Below are positions 1-8,101 of a DNA stretch of 64,000 nt, piece by piece (within the stretch, counting starts at the first letter, position 1; the number at the start of each line of letters is the position of its first letter). Both the position numbers and the translations under genes were made by a program. The notes below the pieces were generated by a model, which was given only the letters and a program-made list of their open reading frames with translations, searched no databases and had not been told where the DNA came from. Source of the DNA: Chitinilyticum piscinae (GTDB lineage: Bacteria > Pseudomonadota > Gammaproteobacteria > Burkholderiales > Chitinibacteraceae); NCBI RefSeq assembly GCF_015223195.1, contig NZ_JADFUA010000001.1, positions 124,001-188,000 of the forward strand. Direction: 5' to 3'.

Positions 1-1102
1 CAGCCACCTTGTCCGCCAGCGCGACATCCCCAACATAAGGCAGCCCGGCCTCCGGCGGCTCGAAGGCGGTGATATCGATAAACTCGTCGAATCCAAGCTC
101 AGGATAAACGCGATCCCGCTCATAAAAGCTGGCTGGATAAGGGTGAATGCAGACAGTACGATAACCGCGCTGCCTGAACCAACGAGCCAAGGTGTAAGGA
201 GAAGACTTTGCCAGCTTGCGATAGGGATTGAACTGCTGCACCCCCATTCGCACCGGACTCAAACCGGACAGAAAAGCAAACTCGCTGCGTACGGTATTCG
301 CCCCCCATGCAGGTGTCGTCAGGCCACCAGTTTGCCATGAAGACGCACAAAGCCGGTCATACTCGAGCAGAACATCGGCACGAATATCCGAGGACAGGGT
401 GCGTGCATCAAAAAAGGATTCGCTCTGGATCACCAGAACTCGCGTTGCCAGTGGTAATCCATCTGCGGACCATGACGCGGGCGGATCACATACATCACAA
501 GGTATGTGTGATTCAGCCCATGCATAATAATGCATATAGGCATATACACCATGCGCCCTTAGATCTTCTGCGGGACTAAACTGCAAGTGGGGGTTGCATT
601 TCTTGCCCAGCACACACAGCACCGCGCACACGCCGACAAGCAGTAGGAGCCCCCCCCAGAAATGCCACGGACTCAAACGGACAAGCACTGACGTCTCTAA
701 CCAGAAACCTGTTGCCAGGACAAGGCCAAACACGAGAAAACCAGCAATCGTCTTGGCGATTCCGAAAAAAGGAATATAAAGCCGCGGATGACGCAGCGCA
801 TCGAAAAAATACTCGAAGTCCTGAAAAATGAACGGCTCGCGCAAAGCGACATATTTGGCGTTATTGACCAGCACAAGCAGTGCGAAAAAGCCGGTCGATA
901 ATAGCGCAGCAAACCAGGGGCGCTGGAACAACAGCAGTTCGAAGCAATACACCATCAGCCAGCCATTCACATGCAGCAGGTTCGCCAGCCATGGCCGTCG
1001 CCAGCACGGGGCAGGAGCCGGCAGCATCGCCCGCTCAAGCAAAAGGGTTACCAAAACCCCAGCTAGCAACGGGAGCAGCAAGGCCATGAGCAGCTCAGAC
1101 AC
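1..1102 (-). CDS. LTA-synthase-like membrane sulfatase-fold phosphotransferase (3' end missing)
   Basis: The gene runs off the left edge, so about 367 N-terminal residues are visible. It begins with five hydrophobic segments (residues about 1-165), the layout of LtaS/OpgB-type enzymes, followed by an alkaline-phosphatase/sulfatase-fold domain. The stretch GANTVRSEF matches the conserved catalytic-threonine region of LtaS-like proteins (Thr about residue 270), and an ESFFDAR segment about 45 residues earlier fits the first metal-binding region. Such enzymes transfer phosphoglycerol or similar groups to glycans outside the inner membrane. The GTG start overlaps the stop of the upstream dehydrogenase gene by 8 bases; an in-frame ATG five codons later is an alternative. 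Next to kpsS, a role in decorating the capsule is an inference. A run of eight G lies in the coding strand at 650-657. Confidence 0.75.
   Translation of the reverse strand, partial: MSELLMALLLPLLAGVLVTLLLERAMLPAPAPCWRRPWLANLLHVNGWLMVYCFELLLFQRPWFAALLSTGFFALLVLVNNAKYVALREPFIFQDFEYFFDALRHPRLYIPFFGIAKTIAGFLVFGLVLATGFWLETSVLVRLSPWHFWGGLLLLVGVCAVLCVLGKKCNPHLQFSPAEDLRAHGVYAYMHYYAWAESHIPCDVCDPPASWSADGLPLATRVLVIQSESFFDARTLSSDIRADVLLEYDRLCASSWQTGGLTTPAWGANTVRSEFAFLSGLSPVRMGVQQFNPYRKLAKSSPYTLARWFRQRGYRTVCIHPYPASFYERDRVYPELGFDEFIDITAFEPPEAGLPYVGDVALADKVA
650..657. repeat. C8/G8 homopolymer inside the LTA-synthase-like gene
   Basis: Eight C on the plus strand, read as TGG-GGG-GGG on the coding strand near codon 149 (fifth membrane segment). 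The reading frame is intact. Tracts of this length can slip during replication. Confidence 0.9.
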
Positions 1103-1862
1103 GGTAACCGATCCAGTGCAAAATGCGCTGTGACATGCTGGCTGGCAGCACCGCCAACCACCAGCTGCCCCAGTTGAGCGGAAAAGGAAAACTGATTCGG
1201 GCCCGGTTGGCCGCCAGACCTCGCCGAATTACCCGCGCAGCACGCTCGGGCGACCAGAGGAATGGCTTGGGCCCTGGCATGGCATCACACATTGGCGAAG
1301 CGACATATCCCGGCATGATGACACTGACTTGCACCCCTTCTGGTGCCAGCCAGCCACGCAGAGCTTCGCCGTAGGCCTTGACCGCCGCCTTGCTGGCGCT
1401 GTAACTGGGCGTCATTGGCAGGCCATAGTACCCAGCCAGGGAACTCACCAGAGCAATCTGGCCACGCCCCCTGCGCCGCATGAACGGCAAGACCGCATGG
1501 ACCAGTGCCTGTGTCGCGCGCAGATTCACATCCATCAGACGCTCGATGTCTTCCCAGCGTTCGCCAGCCGGATCATCAGTCAGATTGATATTCACACCCG
1601 CATTGGCAATCAGCAAATCCGGGATCTCTGTTGCAAAGACAGTGGCAGCCCATGCACGAAGCGCTGCAATATCGCGCAAATCCATCTGCTGGCAAATTAC
1701 GCGCGCGCCTTTTGACTCACACGCCTGCGCCAGTGCACTCAAGCGCTCAGCATTTTGGCCAAGTAATAGCAATCGGCACCCATGGGTGGCGTATGTGAGC
1801 GCAAGTGCTCCACCAATGGCTCCGGTTGCCCCGGTAATCACAATGGAATTTGGCAACTCCAT
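1095..1862 (-). CDS. Short-chain dehydrogenase/reductase (SDR)
   Basis: The protein has 255 residues, the usual size of a classical SDR. The N-terminal nucleotide-binding motif TGATGAIG and the NAG motif (IANAGVN) are present. A catalytic Ser and the YSASK tetrad segment (Tyr-x-x-x-Lys) are seen in the middle. It is an NAD(P)-dependent oxidoreductase, likely cytoplasmic; the substrate cannot be read from sequence. The start at 1862 was chosen because GGAAGG lies about 8 bases upstream and the protein then starts just before the Rossmann strand; an upstream in-frame start would add 26 unlikely residues. It overlaps the LTA-synthase-like gene downstream, so the two are probably co-translated. 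Its position in the capsule locus suggests sugar or lipid-carrier modification, which is inference. Confidence 0.85.
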   Translation of the reverse strand: MELPNSIVITGATGAIGGALALTYATHGCRLLLLGQNAERLSALAQACESKGARVICQQMDLRDIAALRAWAATVFATEIPDLLIANAGVNINLTDDPAGERWEDIERLMDVNLRATQALVHAVLPFMRRRGRGQIALVSSLAGYYGLPMTPSYSASKAAVKAYGEALRGWLAPEGVQVSVIMPGYVASPMCDAMPGPKPFLWSPERAARVIRRGLAANRARISFPFPLNWGSWWLAVLPASMSQRILHWIGYRV

Positions 1863-1994
1863 ACATGCACCTTCCAAAAGGTTCGTCGTGATCGCACGAC
1901 CAAAGGGTAAAACCGCAAAGGGTTGGCAAATGCTCAACATTTGCCGTATGTGATGTCAATCTTCAAATGAATCATGCATATCCCGATTCAGTGG

Positions 1995-3257
1995 CTACCG
2001 ACATAATCCGTTTGTATTTGCCGGATACATTTCCAGTAGCAGCTCCAGCGGTGACCGCTCACTACCCAACACTGCGGCGCTCTGCGCGACCGCCATGGCA
2101 ATTCCTGCTTTGCAATAAAAGCCACCGTTAATCTGCGTGGCATGGATGACCGTATTGCGAAAGCGCCTGAACAATTCCGGCTCAGGTGCAGATGCATTCA
2201 GCCAGAAGCGGTCGAGCCCATGCTGAAAGGTGAGCCCAGGAAGGTTGTATATCGGATCCGCCAGCGCAATCGTCGGACACGCCAAGCCCAAGGATACGCC
2301 GCCCACCGTGCTGTTCACGGTGATGACTCCACGTGCATGAGCCACCAGCTTGTGCAGATTGCCAGACTCCAAATAAACGATCCGACCAGCCAGGTCGAGC
2401 TCCCGCTCCTTCTGCCGCAAGAAACCCGCGTAATCGACTAAGCCAATATCGAGCGGATGATTCTTGATCACCAGCAGCGCATCGGACGGCGCATGGCGGG
2501 CAAAGGAGAGTAGCACCTCACTCAAAACCTCTGTCATGTCCGTATAGTGCGAGTGGTAGCGAATCTGCGCATCGCTATTGAGCTGCAAGGGCAACACGTA
2601 ATAGCACTTGGCTGAATCCGCTAGCTGATTGATCTGTACATTGTCATTGGCATGCAGGCGCTTAACTCGCTGCAGACGCCATAAATAGGCCGCATATTCG
2701 ACAGGGGCTGTTACCGGCGCGTGGGTGCGGTAGCCCGGATAGAGTAGGGGATTCCAGAATCCCGCTAGATGATAGATCACATCGTGAACGCTGCGCGCCA
2801 AAAAAGAAGATTCAAAAGGCGCTCCGTCGCCGTAGTCGGGCAATGCTTCGCCCGCCGCCATGAACCAGTCTGGATCCCGTGGTAACAAGGAGTGACCATT
2901 TACGCCTTCTCGCTCGAGCGTCACCCAATATGGCCGGAAATAGCCCTCCTCGAAAACATGATTGCGTACCCCACATGCTTCGCCGTGGAGGACTGCAGGC
3001 CGATGAACCGGACGCTGGTCGCCAAACATCAGCTGGTCGGTGATGTCATGCTCGGCATAGATGTGATCGAGCAAACCAGTTAATTTCGCGACATCACCCC
3101 TATGGTGAACCCCCCCCCCTTCCAGCCAGTACAGTGCATCACCAACATTGAAATTGACACGGCATACGGCATGCCCATCGGCTCGGAGTTGCTGTGCAAG
3201 CCGTGAAAAAAAAGGGGAACATACACCTTGCAGAAAAAGGAATGACTTGCGTGGCAT
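1995..3257 (-). CDS. kpsS: Capsular polysaccharide export protein KpsS (Kdo transferase of the lipid linker)
   Basis: The protein has 420 residues, close to the family norm. The N-terminus FLQGVCSPFFSRLAQQL, the RVNFNVGD motif and the following GGG (residues 47-49) are typical of KpsS/LipB proteins, and the C-terminal part has the NSTVGGVSL segment of the family. KpsS adds the first beta-Kdo to phosphatidylglycerol on the inner face of the inner membrane, after which KpsC extends the poly-Kdo linker; this is established for E. coli and Neisseria. The gene is divergent from kpsM, while the other Kdo-linker gene kpsC is 15 kb away. The three Gly codons form a ten-G run (3110-3119), intact here. 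No strong ribosome binding site is visible. Confidence 0.93.
   Translation of the reverse strand: MPRKSFLFLQGVCSPFFSRLAQQLRADGHAVCRVNFNVGDALYWLEGGGVHHRGDVAKLTGLLDHIYAEHDITDQLMFGDQRPVHRPAVLHGEACGVRNHVFEEGYFRPYWVTLEREGVNGHSLLPRDPDWFMAAGEALPDYGDGAPFESSFLARSVHDVIYHLAGFWNPLLYPGYRTHAPVTAPVEYAAYLWRLQRVKRLHANDNVQINQLADSAKCYYVLPLQLNSDAQIRYHSHYTDMTEVLSEVLLSFARHAPSDALLVIKNHPLDIGLVDYAGFLRQKERELDLAGRIVYLESGNLHKLVAHARGVITVNSTVGGVSLGLACPTIALADPIYNLPGLTFQHGLDRFWLNASAPEPELFRRFRNTVIHATQINGGFYCKAGIAMAVAQSAAVLGSERSPLELLLEMYPANTNGLCR
3110..3119. repeat. Poly-G/C10 tract within kpsS
   Basis: Ten consecutive C on the plus strand, read as ten G in kpsS codons 47-50 (Gly-Gly-Gly-Val). Loss or gain of one base would truncate KpsS near residue 50. 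The tract is in frame in this sequence. Confidence 0.95.
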
Positions 3258-3524
3258 CGTAACTACACAGCGGAATCAGGGATGGGCATTTTCTGTCGAA
3301 AAGCCTGGCGCAGTATACCGCAGAGGCCAAAGACGGGCCCTCAAAGATTAAAGTTTGCAAAGCTATTGCGCAAAGCCATGCCAAACCCAAATACGGCAAT
3401 GATCACAGCGAGTGCATGCTTGGTCTAGCACCGCCACCGCGCACAAAACTTGGTGTAACATAGCTCCCCACCAATCTGACAAGAAGCGCCAGTCTCGGCA
3501 TGATCGAGTCCGGCCAAACTGGCA
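3258..3524. promoter_or_regulatory. Divergent intergenic region between kpsS and kpsM
   Basis: About 270 bases separate the divergent capsule operons and must hold promoters for both. I see no complete sigma-70 consensus pair that I would defend, and no JUMPstart/ops-like element. Confidence 0.4.
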
Positions 3525-4310
3525 ATGAAACGCACTCGCAGCTCTCCGGAGATTTTCTTTGCGGTCATCCGCGCGCTAATACTTCGTGAAGCCGCCCTGC
3601 GCATCGCGGGAGGACGGCTCAGCTGGTTCTGGCTGCTCATGGAACCGATAGCCCACCTCGCACTGTTTGTTGCCCTGTTCGGCTTTATCCTGCAGCGCCT
3701 GATTCCCGGAACCGACCCGGCAATTTTTATTGCCATCGGCCTGATTGGATATTTCACATTCCAGCGTACTGCCACCCAAGTGAAAGTCGGCATATCGGCC
3801 AACCTGGCATTGTTCAGCTATCGCCAAGTCAAGGTGCTTGACACCCTGCTTGCTCGCGCGCTGGTTGAGCTGGTGCTAATGCTGCTTACCAGCGGCATCC
3901 TATTCGCAGCATTAGCCATGATCGGGCGCAATGTCATCCCCGACAACCCGCTGCTGGTGCTCGGCTCCCTTGCGGTAATGTGGCTTACCGGCCTGGGCTT
4001 CGGCCTGATTCTGTCGGTGGTGAGCACACTGAGCGAGGATGCAGGGAAGGTTGTTGACTTGATCATGCGACCTCTCTATTTCGTATCCGGAGTCATGTAC
4101 CCGATCCTATCCATCCAACAGCCTTACCGCGACATGCTGCTATTAAACCCCCTGGTCCACGGTATCGAAATGCTGCGGCATGGCTTTTTTCCGCGTTACT
4201 CCTCTCCCCCCAGTATCGACCTGTCCTACCTGGCACTCTGGGCGCTCGCAATGATTTTTGTTGGTCTTTTACTGCAACGCCGCTTCTCACAGCGCCTGGT
4301 AACACTATGA
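3525..4310 (+). CDS. kpsM: Capsule polysaccharide ABC transporter permease
   Basis: A 261-residue integral membrane protein of the KpsM/BexB/CtrC family (ABC-2 type permease). The N-terminal segment LILREAALRIAGGRLSWFW followed by LLMEPIAHL matches the family signature, and about six hydrophobic segments follow. It forms the channel through which lipid-linked capsule crosses the inner membrane, working with the ATPase encoded next. The stop overlaps the kpsT start (ATGA), so the two subunits are translationally coupled. It is the first gene of the plus-strand export operon. The ribosome binding site is weak. Confidence 0.95.
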   Translation: MKRTRSSPEIFFAVIRALILREAALRIAGGRLSWFWLLMEPIAHLALFVALFGFILQRLIPGTDPAIFIAIGLIGYFTFQRTATQVKVGISANLALFSYRQVKVLDTLLARALVELVLMLLTSGILFAALAMIGRNVIPDNPLLVLGSLAVMWLTGLGFGLILSVVSTLSEDAGKVVDLIMRPLYFVSGVMYPILSIQQPYRDMLLLNPLVHGIEMLRHGFFPRYSSPPSIDLSYLALWALAMIFVGLLLQRRFSQRLVTL

Positions 4311-4972
4311 TCATCGTCAGTGACGTGCACAAACGCTATCAGACCGACAAGGGCTACGGAAAATGGGTACTGAACGGCGTGTCGTTCACCATTCCGCCCC
4401 GTGTAAATGTAGGGCTGGTCGGGCCGAACGGTGCAGGCAAATCAACTCTGCTACGCATCATCGGTGGCGTTGACCACCCCAGCAAGGGTGAAGTACGCAG
4501 AGATTGCTCTGTCTCTTGGCCCCTAGGCTTCGCGGGAGGACTGCAGGGAACCATGACCGGCCGACAAAATGCAAAATTCGTGTGCCGGATTCATGGCCGT
4601 GAAGAAGAAATCCCCGAGAAACTCGCGTTCATCCAGGACTTTGCCGAAATCGGCGACGCGTTCGATGAGCCGGTCAAAAGCTATTCATCCGGAATGAAGT
4701 CGCGCCTACTCTTTGGCATGTCACTCGCCTTCGATTTCGATGTCTATCTTTCTGACGAAATTACGGCCGTTGGTGATGCCGCATTTCGCAACAAAGCCGC
4801 GGCGGCTTTCAAGAAACTCTCGGACCATGCCGGACTGATCATGGTTTCGCATGGCGAAGGCACCCTTCGACAGTTTTGCCAGGCAGGTATCTGGCTGCAT
4901 CAAGGTCAGGCCTACTGGTTTGACGATATTGAAGACGCATTGAAAAACTACAAGGACAGCATCAAATTATGA
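4307..4972 (+). CDS. kpsT: Capsule polysaccharide ABC transporter ATP-binding protein
   Basis: The protein has 221 residues, the usual KpsT/BexA/CtrD size. It carries the Walker A motif GPNGAGKST (about residues 39-47), the ABC signature YSSGMKSRL and a Walker B/D-loop region VYLSDEITAVGD. It powers export of the lipid-linked polymer with KpsM. The start overlaps the kpsM stop and the gene end overlaps the kpsE start (ATGA both times), which fits a tightly coupled operon. Confidence 0.96.
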   Translation: MIIVSDVHKRYQTDKGYGKWVLNGVSFTIPPRVNVGLVGPNGAGKSTLLRIIGGVDHPSKGEVRRDCSVSWPLGFAGGLQGTMTGRQNAKFVCRIHGREEEIPEKLAFIQDFAEIGDAFDEPVKSYSSGMKSRLLFGMSLAFDFDVYLSDEITAVGDAAFRNKAAAAFKKLSDHAGLIMVSHGEGTLRQFCQAGIWLHQGQAYWFDDIEDALKNYKDSIKL

Positions 4973-6126
4973 AATACCTGAAAGGCTTGGCCAGCATGTC
5001 GGCCAGCACCGTGAACTGGGCGCAGGGCTGGCTGCTACCCGCCATCATGCGACGCCGGGTATTTCGTACGGCTTTTTACATTTCATTGGCCGCCTGTATC
5101 TACTGGGGCTTTATTGCATCGGACCGCTACGTCTCCACATCGCATGTACTGATCCAGCGTACCGACCTGATGGCAAGCCAAGCGATGGATTTCGGCGCCC
5201 TGCTAGCCGGCGGCGGCAGCAATAACCGTGGCGACCAGTTACTACTGCGCGAACACCTGCTCTCGCTCGACATGCTGAAAAAGCTCGATGCAAGACTCAA
5301 ATTGCGCGAGCATTTCAGCGACATCCGGCGCGATCCACTCTCAAGAATGTGGAGCAAAGATGAAGAGCTGGAGTATTTTCACAATTACTTCCTCAAGCGT
5401 GTCAGCGTTGAATTTGATGATTATTCTGGCGTGCTAATCATTCGCGCGGAAGCCTTCGAGCCTAAAATGGCCCAAGCCATCGTGCAGGCCATGGTCGAAG
5501 ACGGCGAGCAATTCATGAACCAGCTCGGCCACCGCTTGGCCAGTGAACAAGTCATTTTCCTGGAAAAACAAGTGGTCAACCTGAATGAACGAGTCATGCT
5601 GACGTCGCGCAAGCTGCTGGCCTACCAGAACAAAACCGGAATGGTTGCCCCCAAAGAAGAAGCCGAACACATGGCGGGTGTGATCAATGCACTGGAAACT
5701 CAGCGTGTTGAACTGAGCACCAAGCGGGCTGGCATGCTGGCGTACCTGAGCCCAGATTCCCCCGACATTGCCAACTTGAATATTCAGCTGGACGCGCTCG
5801 ACAAACAAATCACTGCAGAACGCCTGCGCCTGGCCTCGCCAGATGGCAAACCGCTAAATGCATCGGTGCTTGATTACAAAATCCTTGAAGGCGAGGCAAA
5901 ACTGGCAGAAGAGGTATACAAGACCGCACTCGTGGCACTGGAAAAGGGCCGGCTTGAGGCAACCCGCAACCTGAAGAAAGTATCGATACTGCAGAGCGCG
6001 AACCTGCCTGAGTATCCGCTAGAGCCACGCCGGCTATTTAACATACTGACCTTTGTGTTGGTGACCCTGATCATCGCCGGCATCGTGCAATTGCTGGTCG
6101 CAGTCATTCGCGATCACAAAGATTAA
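4969..6126 (+). CDS. kpsE: Capsule export inner-membrane periplasmic adaptor
   Basis: A 385-residue polysaccharide co-polymerase-like protein of the KpsE/BexC/CtrB family. One membrane segment lies near residues 30-50 and one near the C-terminus (LTFVLVTLIIAGIVQLLVAV). Between them is a large periplasmic part with long helical, coiled-coil-like stretches (about residues 180-320). It links the inner-membrane transporter KpsMT to the outer-membrane channel KpsD. It follows kpsT with an ATGA overlap. Length and layout are normal for the family. Confidence 0.93.
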   Translation: MKYLKGLASMSASTVNWAQGWLLPAIMRRRVFRTAFYISLAACIYWGFIASDRYVSTSHVLIQRTDLMASQAMDFGALLAGGGSNNRGDQLLLREHLLSLDMLKKLDARLKLREHFSDIRRDPLSRMWSKDEELEYFHNYFLKRVSVEFDDYSGVLIIRAEAFEPKMAQAIVQAMVEDGEQFMNQLGHRLASEQVIFLEKQVVNLNERVMLTSRKLLAYQNKTGMVAPKEEAEHMAGVINALETQRVELSTKRAGMLAYLSPDSPDIANLNIQLDALDKQITAERLRLASPDGKPLNASVLDYKILEGEAKLAEEVYKTALVALEKGRLEATRNLKKVSILQSANLPEYPLEPRRLFNILTFVLVTLIIAGIVQLLVAVIRDHKD

Positions 6127-6292
6127 AGTAAGTGGCTTACCTGATGAGTATTTCAATATCAAAACGGATTCACTCTAGCCAAGCACGCTTCATCTTCAGA
6201 ATCCAGCACGGGATGCATTGATTCTGCAAACGCACTCAGCTGGATGCTGGTTAATACCAGCATAACGCCATTAATATTTACCCGGAACAAGC

Positions 6293-8020
6293 ATGAGCAA
6301 ACACTGGTTTATCAATCTTTCCATTGCCGCTGTCTGCATAGCCGGCCTCGCACAGGCTGCAAAGCTTGACCCCGCCAGCAAACTGATGGTGGTCAACGAC
6401 ACCTTTGCCAAGCCATCGGCAGCAAGCCAGATTGCAGCACAGGCTAATGCTCCGGCGCTAGTGCAGAACAGCAACGCAGGTTATGGAGACAGTGCCACCA
6501 GCGTCTTGAGCGAACCGAGCAAAGCCAGTGCAAATACTGTGTTTGGTGCAAACCTGTTCAGTGGCAATTTCAGCAACAAAGGAGGGGGGCTATTCAGCCC
6601 GGACTATCTGATTGCGAGCGGCGACAGGATCATCCTGCGGATGTGGGGAGCCTTTGACCTAGACACAGAATTGATCGTGGATCCACAAGGCAATGTGTTC
6701 CTGCCGCACGTTGGGCCGGTGAGGCTTCAGGGAGTACGCAACCAGGATTTGCAGAAAAGCATTAACACTGCCATTGCAAAGGTTTTCCGGGCCAATGTAT
6801 ATAACTATGCCTCATTAGCCATGGGTCAGCCGGTAAAGGTCTATGTCAGCGGCTTCGTCAATATGCCGGGCATGTATGAAGGCACCAGCACCGACAGCCT
6901 GTTGCAATACCTGGATCGAGCTGGAGGCATCGATCCCGAGCGCGGCTCGTTTCTTGATGTTCAGATCAAACGGGGTAACCAGACTCGCGCAAGCATCAAC
7001 CTCTACGATTTCCTCACCAAGGGGAATATGCCGCAAGTGCAGCTAGCCGATGGAGATGTAATTTTCGTTGCTCCTCGTCATAATGTTGTCACGGTAAAAG
7101 GACTGGCCAGCAACCCAAAGCAGTTCGAATTCACCAGCAACACCATCGAGCTTGCGACTCTGGGGCAGTTAGCCAAACCGCTGCCGCATGCAACCAATAT
7201 CCGTATCACCCGCAACACAGGAAACAAACAGAATACCGAGTACCACACAATTGCGAATGCAAACCAGCTAATCGTACAAAGCGGCGATGAAGTCGAATAC
7301 ACAGCAGACAAGAAGCCCGGAACAATTACAGTACGCATTGAAGGCGAGCATCTAAGCGCGCAGGAATACGTGCTTCCCTATGGGGCCAAGGTCGGCGATT
7401 TGCTAGGGAAGGTGGAGTATACCCCAAACTCCGATAGCGCCAGCGTGCAGCTTTTCCGAAATAGCGTTAAAGACCGCCAAAAAGCCATGCTTGATGTCGC
7501 ACTGAAATCCCTGGAAGCAACGGTACTGACAGCCCGCTCCGGATCGGTCAATGAAGCAAAGATCCGCAGTGACGAATCGACAAAAATCCTCAACTGGATC
7601 GATCGAGCCCGTCAACTTGAACCGACGGGTCAAGTATTCATCGCCCAGTCATCTCGCAAGAATGATCTGCTGCTGGAGAATGGCGACATCATCCGCATCC
7701 CAGTAAAAGACGGGCTGGTGCTGGTAGGCGGCGAAGTACTCTTCCCCAACTCGATAGCCTACGATGAAAACCTGCGCGTTGAAGACTACATCAGCGCGGC
7801 AGGCGGCTTTACTCAGGATGCGGACTCATCCCGCATCGTGGTTGCCCATGCCAACGGCAGCTTTTCCAGCGAGAAAAACCTCAAAAAAATCAGCGAAGGT
7901 GATCGCATCATGGTGCTACCCAAGGTAGACACTAAGTTCATGCAATTTTCGATGGACATCAGCCAAATCGTTTATCAAATTGCTGTGGCAGTTGGTGTTG
8001 TGCTTGACTTCAAGAACTAG
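6293..8020 (+). CDS. kpsD: Capsule export outer-membrane/periplasmic protein (KpsD type)
   Basis: The 575-residue protein starts with a clear signal peptide (cleavage probably after GLAQA). A polysaccharide-export (Poly_export) domain follows: the segment DYLIASGDRIILRMWG is typical. Several SLBB-like domains come next, for example around VYVSGFVNMPGMYEG and near the C-terminus at GLVLVGGEVLFPNS. Length agrees with E. coli KpsD rather than the shorter Wza/CtrA proteins. It carries capsule across the periplasm and outer membrane. It lies 166 bases after kpsE, with GGA upstream of the ATG; it may be read from the same operon. A six-G run is present near 6583. Confidence 0.92.
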   Translation: MSKHWFINLSIAAVCIAGLAQAAKLDPASKLMVVNDTFAKPSAASQIAAQANAPALVQNSNAGYGDSATSVLSEPSKASANTVFGANLFSGNFSNKGGGLFSPDYLIASGDRIILRMWGAFDLDTELIVDPQGNVFLPHVGPVRLQGVRNQDLQKSINTAIAKVFRANVYNYASLAMGQPVKVYVSGFVNMPGMYEGTSTDSLLQYLDRAGGIDPERGSFLDVQIKRGNQTRASINLYDFLTKGNMPQVQLADGDVIFVAPRHNVVTVKGLASNPKQFEFTSNTIELATLGQLAKPLPHATNIRITRNTGNKQNTEYHTIANANQLIVQSGDEVEYTADKKPGTITVRIEGEHLSAQEYVLPYGAKVGDLLGKVEYTPNSDSASVQLFRNSVKDRQKAMLDVALKSLEATVLTARSGSVNEAKIRSDESTKILNWIDRARQLEPTGQVFIAQSSRKNDLLLENGDIIRIPVKDGLVLVGGEVLFPNSIAYDENLRVEDYISAAGGFTQDADSSRIVVAHANGSFSSEKNLKKISEGDRIMVLPKVDTKFMQFSMDISQIVYQIAVAVGVVLDFKN

Positions 8021-8101
8021 TTTACTCAATCAACTTGATAACGTTATCCAAATAAACGCGGCTTGAACAAGCCAGCAAAAAATTGCAATAGAGGAAATTT
8101 T

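Noticed and set aside
1-1102. Possible pseudogene at the left edge because only short frames with both ends are seen
   Set aside because: Reading the minus strand shows one unbroken frame from 1102 to the edge; it is simply cut by the window.
3258-3524. JUMPstart/ops element before the capsule export genes
   Set aside because: I looked for the GGCGGTAGCG-type core and did not see it here.
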